DNA of 64,000 bases from contig CAJWBE010000001.1 in assembly GCA_913020045.1 (NCBI GenBank), positions 62,001-126,000 of the forward strand, read 5' to 3'. The notes below the pieces were generated by a model. The model was not told where the DNA came from, did not search any database, and saw only the letters and a program-made list of their open reading frames with translations. Position 1 is the stretch's first letter; each line of letters starts with the position of its first letter. The stretch comes from an uncultured Oleiphilus sp. (GTDB taxonomy: Bacteria > Pseudomonadota > Gammaproteobacteria > Pseudomonadales > Oleiphilaceae). Position numbers and translations under genes: made by a program. Positions 56,293-64,000 of this stretch are shown here, piece by piece.

Positions 56293-58275
56293 ATGTGCTC
56301 AGTTGCAGCATCCCGATTAGTAGAGTTAAGTAATTTGCGTCTAAATTTCTCGTCTTTAGTTGTCCTGCATTGTTTAATCATAGGGCTCTCTTTGTTGGCA
56401 GGCAGCCAACAAGCATTGGCGAGCCCAGCTAATGTTCCAACGCACATTTACTCGCCCCAAAATCACGAACCAATCCTCATCGGCACAAACATGCTGTATT
56501 TAGAGGATGCCAGCAATGCATTGAGTATTAACGACATATTGCAATCAGAAAATCGATGGCAAGCGATTGAAAAAAGCGCCCCCAATTACGGTTTTACACC
56601 AAGCTCCTACTGGTTTTACTTCTACATAGACAGCCAATCAGCCACGAACGAAAAAGTATACGTTGAGCTACCGATACCATTCTTGGACAGCGTTCATCTG
56701 TATCTCGTCAAGCAAGGTCGTGTTGAGCAACACGTTCATGTCGGCGATCGTTTCGAATTCTCGCAACGCCCGATTAATCATCAAAACTTCGTTATGCCCT
56801 TAGTACTCGAACCCGGACCAAACCAAGTCATGCTGCGCGTCGATACAAAGGGGACCGTTGAAGCACCACTAACGGTCTGGTCACCGGAGCAATTCACCTA
56901 CGCCACCAGCAATGACCGCCTGCTCCAAGGCATGTGGATGGGCGTTATTATCATCATGATTATCTATAACCTGTTTCTCTTTAGCCTACTCAGAGACAGA
57001 AGCTATCTGTACTACGTGCTATTTGCGATGAGCTATTTGATGTTCCAAGTGTCTTTGAAAGGCTACGGATTTACTTTCTTGTGGCCAGAGCAAGTCCATT
57101 GGAACAGCTATGCTATTTCTGTTTTTATCGCCGCGAGTAACTTCTTTGCGGCACTAATGGTCCTTAGTTTTCTCGATTTTAAAAAACACTCACCCGCCGC
57201 CTATCGGTTTATGAAAGGTCTGTCATTTGTTTGTGGGGCACTACTGCTACTGACATTTGTTACCCCCTACGCTTGGAGTGTCCGCTTTAATTCAGGGATG
57301 ACCGCAGTGTCATGCCTGATCAGTTTATCGTCAGGGTACTGGAGTTGGTACCGGGGCAACGCCAATGCGCGCTACTTTTGTTTTGCATGGACTGCGGCTT
57401 TTGGCGGTGTTGGCTTTCTAGTCGCGGCAAAGTTCGGTGTTTTACCTGCCACTTTCTGGACTAACAATGCAGGCGAGCTTGGTATTTTGTTACTGGTAGC
57501 ACTGCTTTCATTCGCTCTAGCAAATCGCTTCGATACAGAGAAAGAGCTGCGAATAAAAGCGCAGGCCAACGCGCTAGAGCATGAAAAGCAAGCCCGCCAA
57601 TCACAAGACGCGCTACTCAGAAATCGAGCGGAAGCTAACAAGCGACTAGAGCAAAAAGTAACAGAGCGTACGGAGAACTTGGAACAAGCGCTGCAAAAGC
57701 TCGAAACAGTCAATGAGAAACTGGCCATCATGTCCACAACGGATGCGCTAACAGGGCTCCCTAATCGCGGTCACTTTGAAACCTGCCTGCAGAAAGAGTT
57801 CAAGCGGGCGATACGAAATCAACGCTCTTTGTCCGTCATACTTTGCGATATTGATCACTTCAAAACGGTCAACGACACATACGGCCACAAAGCCGGCGAT
57901 GAGTGCCTGCAAGCGATAGCCAATCTGTTTAATAAACGACTATCACGCTCAGGAGATATTAGCGCCCGCTATGGCGGTGAGGAGTTTATTATTTTGCTAC
58001 CGGAAACAAGCCTTGAGCAAGCAAGAGAAGTCGCTACAGATCTCTGCAAACAGATCAGGGAAATGCCGTTTATCTTTGCCTCTAAAGTGATTCCTATCAG
58101 CGCAAGTTTCGGTGTGTCGACCTTAAACACCACCGGCATTTTCAATTCAGACCAGCTAGTTACTCAGGCAGATGTCGCGCTTTACGAAGCGAAAAACACA
58201 GGCAGAAACAGAGTCGTTTGCTGGGACCCCTCTTCCGACGGCCCTGAAAAACAAGACACACAAACCAGCACTTAA
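56293..58275 (+). CDS. 7TMR-DISM sensor with diguanylate cyclase (GGDEF) domain
   Basis: 660 aa. Signal peptide up to about residue 43 (ALA), periplasmic 7TMR-DISMED2 domain (about 50-200), seven-helix 7TMR block (about 210-410), coiled coil (about 420-485), and GGDEF domain (about 495-650). The active site is GGEEF (561-565) and the inhibitory I-site RSGD (552-555) lies five residues before it. It should therefore make c-di-GMP from GTP under product feedback. The ligand is unknown. It converges with the next gene with a 4-nt stop overlap. Confidence 0.93.
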   Translation: MCSVAASRLVELSNLRLNFSSLVVLHCLIIGLSLLAGSQQALASPANVPTHIYSPQNHEPILIGTNMLYLEDASNALSINDILQSENRWQAIEKSAPNYGFTPSSYWFYFYIDSQSATNEKVYVELPIPFLDSVHLYLVKQGRVEQHVHVGDRFEFSQRPINHQNFVMPLVLEPGPNQVMLRVDTKGTVEAPLTVWSPEQFTYATSNDRLLQGMWMGVIIIMIIYNLFLFSLLRDRSYLYYVLFAMSYLMFQVSLKGYGFTFLWPEQVHWNSYAISVFIAASNFFAALMVLSFLDFKKHSPAAYRFMKGLSFVCGALLLLTFVTPYAWSVRFNSGMTAVSCLISLSSGYWSWYRGNANARYFCFAWTAAFGGVGFLVAAKFGVLPATFWTNNAGELGILLLVALLSFALANRFDTEKELRIKAQANALEHEKQARQSQDALLRNRAEANKRLEQKVTERTENLEQALQKLETVNEKLAIMSTTDALTGLPNRGHFETCLQKEFKRAIRNQRSLSVILCDIDHFKTVNDTYGHKAGDECLQAIANLFNKRLSRSGDISARYGGEEFIILLPETSLEQAREVATDLCKQIREMPFIFASKVIPISASFGVSTLNTTGIFNSDQLVTQADVALYEAKNTGRNRVVCWDPSSDGPEKQDTQTST

Positions 58276-59153
58276 GCGACAACACGCGGTGGGTCTTTGG
58301 GGTAGACATAGCGCGCGATCAGCGCAATGATCAAGCAAGAAAACAGGAAACGTCCCACCAATATTGGAACAATGTCCGCACCCAACAGAAGGATCAAGAG
58401 CGTATCTTCGATCACGCTATGACATAGGCCTAAAAAACAGGCCACAATGCGCATATCGCGCTTAGAAATTCGCCCTGAGCGCCCCTCATCAATCAGTAGT
58501 CCTGCTCCAAAACTCAGCCCAAGCATTAACCCTACAATCGTTACATTAGCTGAATCTCGACTGACCGTCATAATCCGCATTAAAGGCTGCAACAAAACTC
58601 CCATCAACCGCTCTAAGCCAACTAATTTAAGTAGCCTAAGAAATGCAATTAACGCGGCTAAAATAATGAAAATAGAGGCCAGCATCTGGCTCTGCTCTAA
58701 CAACCATCCAACCCAATCTGTCGCGCGAAGGCTAGGCTGCCATAAAGAACTCGCCGCCTCTGACCCTAGTTCCAGCAAGGTAAAGCCCGCCACACATAAA
58801 GCACCCAAAACATATGACCCGACAACCCTGAGTAGCAACGTCACGCGCCACGGAACACCTAGCACCTTCGCCACAGCGCCTTCTATCGGAAGCGCATGTG
58901 CAATCAAAATCATGACACCCAAGGTGCTCACCTGCATGACATTGAGCTCCTGACCTGCGGAGACTTCATAGAATACGATCATGGCGGTATAGATATTGGT
59001 CAGCATTGCAGCAGCCCACACCAAACCATATTCATTAGGCAGCCCGAGGGGAGAGATTAATGGTGATAACAGCCACGCGAGCGCCTCAGTGCCGCCAAAC
59101 TGTTCTAACAAGCGAACAATAATCAAGGCCGGCACCATGATTTTGATCAACAC
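58272..59153 (-). CDS. Nucleoside-recognition (Gate) domain membrane protein
   Basis: 293 aa with about eight membrane helices. Two Gate-domain halves are suggested: the N-terminal LIKIMVPALIIVRLLEQFGGTEALAWLLSPLISPLGLP and the central LLKLVGLERLMGVLLQPLMRIMTVS. The FLGLCHSVIEDTLLILLLGAD region resembles SpmA/YjiH-like proteins. The family probably transports nucleoside-like compounds, but this is unproven. It converges with the GGDEF gene and is divergent from pilS. Confidence 0.82.
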   Translation of the reverse strand: MLIKIMVPALIIVRLLEQFGGTEALAWLLSPLISPLGLPNEYGLVWAAAMLTNIYTAMIVFYEVSAGQELNVMQVSTLGVMILIAHALPIEGAVAKVLGVPWRVTLLLRVVGSYVLGALCVAGFTLLELGSEAASSLWQPSLRATDWVGWLLEQSQMLASIFIILAALIAFLRLLKLVGLERLMGVLLQPLMRIMTVSRDSANVTIVGLMLGLSFGAGLLIDEGRSGRISKRDMRIVACFLGLCHSVIEDTLLILLLGADIVPILVGRFLFSCLIIALIARYVYPKDPPRVVA

Positions 59154-59345
59154 CCAATAGGCACGAAAAACGTCTCGCCCGTACGTTACTAGCGCATGTT
59201 TAATTGGTATTTCCAGAAGACAAACCCTCTATCATTAGTCAGGCGCTTGCAGAGCCGTATGATTCCCAGCAAACTCATTAACACTTTCAGATGTCTTGAT
59301 TATACTAAAAAGAACACCCTACCTATTGTTTTAAAAAGGCCTCTC

Positions 59346-60908
59346 GTGGAAACCCTGCCCTACGCAACTAGACTATTCACCTATTACAATCTCTACCGCA
59401 TTGTTATTGGTGCTCTTTTGTTCGGCGCAACGTTTACGCTAGAGCATAGCAATGGGCAGCTGCGCCACTCAGATACATACCAATTCACAACGCTCGCGTA
59501 TCTAATCCTTAACCTCAGCATTTTCTTCTATTTTAAAATTGCGACACCACTTAAAACCAAGCAAATAATCTTTGCCGCCGCACTCGACATCTTTATTCTG
59601 CACGCACTCTTCTTTCTCGGGAAAGGAGTCACTGGCAGTATTGGTAACCTGGTTATTATCACGCTCGCGGCAAGCAACATCATGCTTAGAGGAAAAAGTG
59701 GTCTCGCCCTCGCGGCCATTGCGAGCCTAGTAACCCTAGGCGTAGAGATAGACCGGGTGATGGCCGATATTTCTTCAGTCGCAAGCATTGCACGTGCCGG
59801 CCTGATGGGGGCTATTTACTTTGCTGTCGCGTATATCGTGCAAAATTTATCCCATCGTATTAGCCAAAGCGAATCCCTAGCAATACAGCAACAGCAGGAC
59901 ATACTCGAACTTCAAAAACTAAATCATCAGGTTATTCAACGCATGCGAACGGGTATCGTTGTCTGCGATGACGACTTTAACGTACGCACGGTTAATCAAG
60001 CCTGTCGAGATTTGATTGGCTTGGAAAACGAACAAGCCCTGCCCGATTCAATAAAAAGTAGAATTGCAATCTGGAGAGACAACAAAAGTATACGCACCAC
60101 ACCATTTCGAGTGGGTGACGATTACCCTATCGTGCAAGTCAACTTCTCCTTACTATCACAAGAGGGGGGTGATCAAACCTTGGTATTTATTGAGGATACT
60201 CGCTTACTCACGCAGCAAGCACAACAATTGAAACTCGCGTCACTTGGCAGATTAACAGCAAGCATCGCGCATGAAGTGCGCAATCCGCTTGGCGCAATTA
60301 GTCACGCGACACAGCTACTAAATGAATCGGAAAACATCGACAGCGCAGATCAAAAAATGATCGATATCATTCAAAGACACTGCCAACGAGTAAACCTTAT
60401 TATTGAGAACACGCTGTCACTCAGTCGCCGCGCTGAACCACAAACGGAGGAACTGGAACTCAACGAATGGCTAAGCAACGCGATCGACGACTATCGCGAG
60501 CATAAATCCGGGTCCGGCTCGATTCAGCTAAGCAGTGATGAACGCCAGCCGCGAGCTCGTTTTGACCCGAATCAAATAGAACAAGTACTCGTTAACGTGC
60601 TAGACAACGGCATACGCCATGGTTTGCAACATAATAAAGATGCGGTATTGACGGTACACCTTTCTCAAACCGACAATGGGGAACAAGCTATTATCGACAT
60701 CGTAAACGAGGGCCCGCCGATTTCTGACGATGTTAAAGCTCATCTTTTCGAGCCTTTTTTCACCACCGAGACACAAGGCACAGGATTAGGCTTATATCTC
60801 TCTAAAGAAATATGCGAAGCCAACCAAGCACAGCTAGACTATATAGACAGCATTGAAGGAAAAGTGTGCTTTCGAATACGATTTGCTCACGCTAAACGCA
60901 TCATATAA
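59346..60908 (+). CDS. pilS: PilS-type sensor histidine kinase
   Basis: 520 aa from the GTG at 59346, preceded by AAAAAGG seven bases upstream. Residues from ETLPYATRLFTYYNLYRIVIG onward align with Pseudomonas PilS; the longer frame to 59196 adds 50 residues without homology. Six membrane helices (about 20-165) are followed by a PAS domain (about 190-280) with QRMRTGIVVCDDDF. HisKA has LASLGRLTASIAHEVRNPLGAISHATQLL (His309), and the ATPase has FEPFFTTETQGTGLGLYLSKEICEANQAQLDY. It phosphorylates PilR. It controls type IV pilin expression in Pseudomonas; no pilin gene is nearby. Confidence 0.92.
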   Translation: METLPYATRLFTYYNLYRIVIGALLFGATFTLEHSNGQLRHSDTYQFTTLAYLILNLSIFFYFKIATPLKTKQIIFAAALDIFILHALFFLGKGVTGSIGNLVIITLAASNIMLRGKSGLALAAIASLVTLGVEIDRVMADISSVASIARAGLMGAIYFAVAYIVQNLSHRISQSESLAIQQQQDILELQKLNHQVIQRMRTGIVVCDDDFNVRTVNQACRDLIGLENEQALPDSIKSRIAIWRDNKSIRTTPFRVGDDYPIVQVNFSLLSQEGGDQTLVFIEDTRLLTQQAQQLKLASLGRLTASIAHEVRNPLGAISHATQLLNESENIDSADQKMIDIIQRHCQRVNLIIENTLSLSRRAEPQTEELELNEWLSNAIDDYREHKSGSGSIQLSSDERQPRARFDPNQIEQVLVNVLDNGIRHGLQHNKDAVLTVHLSQTDNGEQAIIDIVNEGPPISDDVKAHLFEPFFTTETQGTGLGLYLSKEICEANQAQLDYIDSIEGKVCFRIRFAHAKRII

Positions 60909-60916
60909 CTGGTTTG

Positions 60917-60935
60917 TCAGCGCCTTTTGCTGACG
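60917..60935 (+). other. Small intercistronic hairpin between pilS and pilR
   Basis: GTCAGC and GCTGAC, loop of 7 nt with four T. There is no U-run after it, so it is unlikely to be a full terminator; it may tune pilR level. Confidence 0.45.
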
Positions 60936-60975
60936 GATCAGAACAACACAAAACCACCAACAACTATACAAAAAC

Positions 60976-62406
60976 ATGACCAAACCATTTGCACTGATCG
61001 TAGACGATGAACCGGATATTCGTGAACTTCTTGAGATCACTCTTATTCGCATGGGAGTAGACACGCAAAGTGCAGAAACGGTTGGGCAAGCGCACAGTTT
61101 TCTCGCCGAACAGCCATTCAATCTGGTTCTTACCGACATGAACTTACCCGATGGCAATGGCATCGAATTGGTGGGTCATATACAAGAACACTACCCGGCG
61201 ACGCCTGTCGCAATGATTACGGCTTATGGCAGTGTTGAAACAGCTATCAATGCGCTCAAAGCAGGTGCTTTTGACTTCATATCAAAGCCTGTCGATCTCA
61301 GCCAGCTACGTGACATTGTTTCCAGCGCATTAAAACTTTCCGATAATCGCAGTCCAACCAGCCAAGATGCCGCCAGTCACTCGGAAATCAAAACCCTACT
61401 ACTCGGCGAAGCACCCGCGATAGCCATACTTAATAAGCAGGTAGGCAAACTAGCTCGAAGCCAAGCACCTATTTATATTTCTGGCGAATCCGGCAGTGGC
61501 AAAGAACTGGTCGCACGCAGTATTCATGGAAAAGGGGCGCGAGCTTCAGCACCTTTCATCGCTGTTAACTGCGGCGCTATTCCAAGTGAACTCATGGAAA
61601 GTGAGTTCTTTGGACATAAAAAAGGCAGCTTTAGTGGCGCCCACGAAGACAAACAAGGCCTCTTTGAAGCGGCACATGGCGGTACGCTATTTCTTGATGA
61701 AGTGGCCGACTTGCCACTTTCAATGCAAGTAAAGCTTCTTCGGGCAATTCAAGAAAAATCAATACGTCCAGTCGGCGCTCAGGCAGAGCAGCCGGTCGAT
61801 GTAAGAATACTGAGCGCCACCCATAAAGACCTTGAACAGCTAGTGCAAAAAGGCACTTTTCGGCAAGACCTCTTCTACCGCATCAATGTGATCAAACTAG
61901 ACGTGCCAAGTTTACGAGACCGTCGTTCAGATATTCCATTCTTAGCGGCTCACTTTCTAGCGCAAATCTCGGCCGAATGCGATATTGAAGGGGCGAGCAT
62001 ATCCGCATCGGCACTAGACGCACTAACTAACTATGAATTCCCAGGAAACGTGCGGGAACTAGAGAACATTATCGAACGGGCTTTCACGCTCTGTGAAAAC
62101 GATACGATTGAAATACATGATCTTCAGCTGCGCAGTGACAACAGCCCAGCAGAAGAGAACGTCGTAGACGAGGCCCCACAAAGCGTATCTACCAGTCAGA
62201 TAGCAACATCAGTCCAAACTAACGATGGCCCATTAGCCGAGCGGCCAAGTGAACAAAGCTTAGAAGATTATTTAGAATCGATAGAACGAACAGAAATAGA
62301 AGCAGCGCTGCAGGCGACCAAGTGGAACCGAACCGCCGCGGCTAAAAAACTAGGTATCACATTTCGTGCGCTGCGTTACCGACTGAAGAAATTAGAAATG
62401 GACTAA
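60976..62406 (+). CDS. pilR: PilR-type sigma-54-dependent response regulator
   Basis: 476 aa. Receiver (1-120) with phospho-acceptor Asp54; AAA+ domain (about 145-385) with Walker A GESGSGKE. The sigma-54 contact loop reads GSFSGA, a tolerated variant of GAFTGA. Walker B GGTLFLDEVADL follows, and a Fis-type HTH closes the C-terminus (IEAALQATKWNRTAAAKKLGITFRALRYRLKKL). It activates sigma-54 promoters, in Pseudomonas pilA. A short hairpin (60917-60935) lies between pilS and pilR. Confidence 0.94.
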   Translation: MTKPFALIVDDEPDIRELLEITLIRMGVDTQSAETVGQAHSFLAEQPFNLVLTDMNLPDGNGIELVGHIQEHYPATPVAMITAYGSVETAINALKAGAFDFISKPVDLSQLRDIVSSALKLSDNRSPTSQDAASHSEIKTLLLGEAPAIAILNKQVGKLARSQAPIYISGESGSGKELVARSIHGKGARASAPFIAVNCGAIPSELMESEFFGHKKGSFSGAHEDKQGLFEAAHGGTLFLDEVADLPLSMQVKLLRAIQEKSIRPVGAQAEQPVDVRILSATHKDLEQLVQKGTFRQDLFYRINVIKLDVPSLRDRRSDIPFLAAHFLAQISAECDIEGASISASALDALTNYEFPGNVRELENIIERAFTLCENDTIEIHDLQLRSDNSPAEENVVDEAPQSVSTSQIATSVQTNDGPLAERPSEQSLEDYLESIERTEIEAALQATKWNRTAAAKKLGITFRALRYRLKKLEMD

Positions 62407-62413
62407 GCCACAG

Positions 62414-63034
62414 CTACTTTGAGTCGCCAAGCTCATCATCTTGGTGATTTGCTAACCAGTGGCCCAACTTGCTCGCTTTAGTACTCAGGTAAGAGTCATT
62501 GTGTGGGTTTCTCCCCACTTCGATAGGAAGACGCTCAACCACGTCTACGCCACACGCACTTAACGCTTTTACTTTGCGAGGATTGTTAGTCATCAAACGT
62601 AGAGATTGTATGCGCAAATGCGCCAGCATATCGGTGCATATTGAGTAGTCTCGCAAGTCAGCCGCAAAACCAAGTTGCTCATTTGCTTCAACCGTATCAG
62701 CGCCATTATCTTGCAGCTGATACGCTTTGATCTTGTTTAACAATCCAATCCCACGGCCTTCTTGGCGAAGATACAGCAGCATGCCTCTTCCTTCCTCGGC
62801 GATCGACTGCATGGCTTGTTCCAACTGATACCCACAATCACAACGCATGCTAAACAGCGCATCACCGGTCAAACATTCAGAGTGCGTGCGGGCGAGAACG
62901 GGCTTACCATCAGAAACATCCCCTAGCGTAAGAACCACATGTTCTTGTCCGGTTTCAACCTCCTCAAACCCATGCATATCAAACACAGCGAAAGGCGTCG
63001 GAAGGCGACAAGATTCTATAAAACGTACGTTCAC
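62414..63034 (-). CDS. ribA: GTP cyclohydrolase II
   Basis: 206 aa, normal length for stand-alone RibA. Zinc ligands: the Cys of [18 protein letters not shown] (C-x10-C-x-C pattern). GTP-binding [23 protein letters not shown] and [10 protein letters not shown] with catalytic Tyr/Arg follow. It converts GTP to the diaminopyrimidine precursor of riboflavin. It converges with pilR and has no visible FMN riboswitch in the 170 bp upstream. Confidence 0.95.
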   Translation of the reverse strand: MNVRFIESCRLPTPFAVFDMHGFEEVETGQEHVVLTLGDVSDGKPVLARTHSECLTGDALFSMRCDCGYQLEQAMQSIAEEGRGMLLYLRQEGRGIGLLNKIKAYQLQDNGADTVEANEQLGFAADLRDYSICTDMLAHLRIQSLRLMTNNPRKVKALSACGVDVVERLPIEVGRNPHNDSYLSTKASKLGHWLANHQDDELGDSK

Positions 63035-63205
63035 AAATGGTCCTCGAGTTCAAGAGGGGCGGAATTGTATCACACTATTTTCGGCCGCGCGCCACAGCAA
63101 AAAATAGAGAAACAGCGCATTCTAAACGATGCAGTGTCGCGACAAGCATCGGCTTTATATACACTGTCAGGCTTTCACTCGTCCGTGCAATTTCGCAATT
63201 AAGTT

Positions 63206-64000
63206 ATGGTCTTTATGCATCAAAATCCGCCTTCAATACAGCAGCTTTACCTGCAAGCAAACCAACTCCTTAACCAAGGCCAATTGCAGCAATCTGCGAC
63301 CCTCTTTCAACGAGTATTATCTCTAGATCCTAAGAATAGTGCGGCGGCCTTGCAACTCGCTCGAATTTTATTACGCGCAAACCAAGCCCTAGCAGCGAAA
63401 AACACACTCGAATCCGTACTACCGTTTGCCAAAAGCAATTTCGAATTACTTCACATGTTGGGTGCGCTGCAGTTACAAAGCGGCGCGACAGAAAAAGCAC
63501 TAAGTACCATAGAGCAAGCACTGGCGTTGCGCCCCGAATTTGTACCCACCCTCAACATCAAAGGCAATATTCTCTTAGAGCAACATAAATTTGAAGCTGC
63601 TATCGCTTGTTTTGAAGCCGCAATACGTGTCGACCCAACACAAGTTGATCCGCACAATAATATAGCGTGGGCATATCGCGCACTTGGTGAAAAAGAACAG
63701 GCGATCAAACATTTCAATGCGGCGTACCAGCTGGACAACCGCGTCACCGAAGCCTTAAGCGGCGTTCTTTTGCTGCAACGTAACGAGAAGACCAGTCAGG
63801 CTCCTCGTGATGCGATCAAGCAACTAAAGCGCTCCGACCTAACAATGCCGCAGCGTGTGGAGCTTAACTTTGCCCTTGGTAAAGCGATGGAAGATTGCCG
63901 GGACTACCCCAAGGCATTTTCTTTTTTTGACGAAGGCAACCGACTTTGGCATGAAGCGAACCCTTATAAGATCGAACAAGACATCAAGCTGTTCTCAGAA
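63206..64000 (+). CDS. TPR-repeat protein, probably N-terminus of a TPR-sulfotransferase (3' truncated)
   Basis: Open from ATG 63206 to the window end, 265 codons, no stop. Translation begins MVFMHQNPPSIQQLYLQANQ. There are about five TPR repeats (ALSTIEQALALRPEFVPTLNIKGNILLEQHKFEAAIACFEAAIRVDP is the best). After these the sequence VELNFALGKAMEDCRDYPKAFSFFDEGNRL matches the region preceding the sulfotransferase domain in bacterial TPR-sulfotransferases. The catalytic domain would lie outside the window. A second Met is at 63215. Confidence 0.85.
   Translation, partial: MVFMHQNPPSIQQLYLQANQLLNQGQLQQSATLFQRVLSLDPKNSAAALQLARILLRANQALAAKNTLESVLPFAKSNFELLHMLGALQLQSGATEKALSTIEQALALRPEFVPTLNIKGNILLEQHKFEAAIACFEAAIRVDPTQVDPHNNIAWAYRALGEKEQAIKHFNAAYQLDNRVTEALSGVLLLQRNEKTSQAPRDAIKQLKRSDLTMPQRVELNFALGKAMEDCRDYPKAFSFFDEGNRLWHEANPYKIEQDIKLFSE

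Noticed and set aside
58447-58953. 168-codon frame antisense to the nucleoside-recognition protein
   Set aside because: Low-complexity Ser/Thr/Asn/Pro shadow of a membrane-protein gene.
62407-63205. FMN riboswitch for ribA
   Set aside because: The region upstream of ribA (63035-63205) lacks the conserved RFN-type helices that I could recognise.

Overview
The window looks like chromosome of a marine-type gammaproteobacterium, roughly Oceanospirillales/Alteromonadales in flavour. I infer this from mid-range base composition and from PilS/PilR, TrxC, RluA, YgjP, FolX, monomeric NADP-isocitrate dehydrogenase and NrtABC-type proteins that read as gammaproteobacterial. No rRNA, tRNA, insertion sequence, prophage or CRISPR array was seen. 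Genes are dense, often translationally coupled, and truncated only at the window edges (a sensor kinase at the left, a TPR protein at the right).

Layout. 1-4.8 kb: two membrane sensor kinases, the second a hybrid with two receivers. 4.9-9.5 kb: a lipoprotein alkylsulfatase, a crotonase, an Lrp regulator divergent from a LysE-type exporter, and a small unknown gene. 9.5-19.3 kb: housekeeping and small-molecule genes (trxC, rluA, ygjP, PhzF-like, rhlE, SDR, DUF445, periplasmic binding protein, 2OG-Fe(II) oxygenase). 19.4-22.9 kb: monomeric isocitrate dehydrogenase, then folX coupled to a lipoprotein. 23.3-27.5 kb: an RND efflux pair. 27.5-30 kb: DUF1127/LysR divergent pair and a DUF523-DUF1722 protein.

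30-43.4 kb is the most interesting part. An ECF sigma factor and a ChrR-type zinc anti-sigma/cupin protein are divergent from an unbroken 11-gene run: FAD oxidoreductase, CPD photolyase, fatty-acid desaturase, NTF2-like protein, SDR, second FAD oxidoreductase, DUF1365, cyclopropane-fatty-acid-synthase-like methyltransferase, DUF2878 membrane protein, an unknown exported protein and an unknown membrane protein. Nearly all junctions are stop/start overlaps. A candidate ECF promoter (TGATCC, 17-nt spacer, CGTATG) sits before the first gene. By analogy with known RpoE-ChrR systems this should be a light/singlet-oxygen response combining DNA photorepair with in-membrane lipid modification. An O-GlcNAc-transferase-like TPR glycosyltransferase lies just beyond, and an Ada-like alkylation repair protein follows chrR.

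44.5-49.7 kb: a porin and an nrtA-nrtB-nrtD nitrate-type ABC transporter. A sigma-54 promoter and an NtrC-like site lie upstream of nrtA, and tandem hairpins lie between nrtA and nrtB. 49.9-59.2 kb: lipoprotein, esterase, MFS, PfkB kinase, MarC, nitroreductase, exonuclease III, a GGDEF protein and a nucleoside-recognition membrane protein. 59.3-64 kb: pilS-pilR, ribA and a partial TPR protein.
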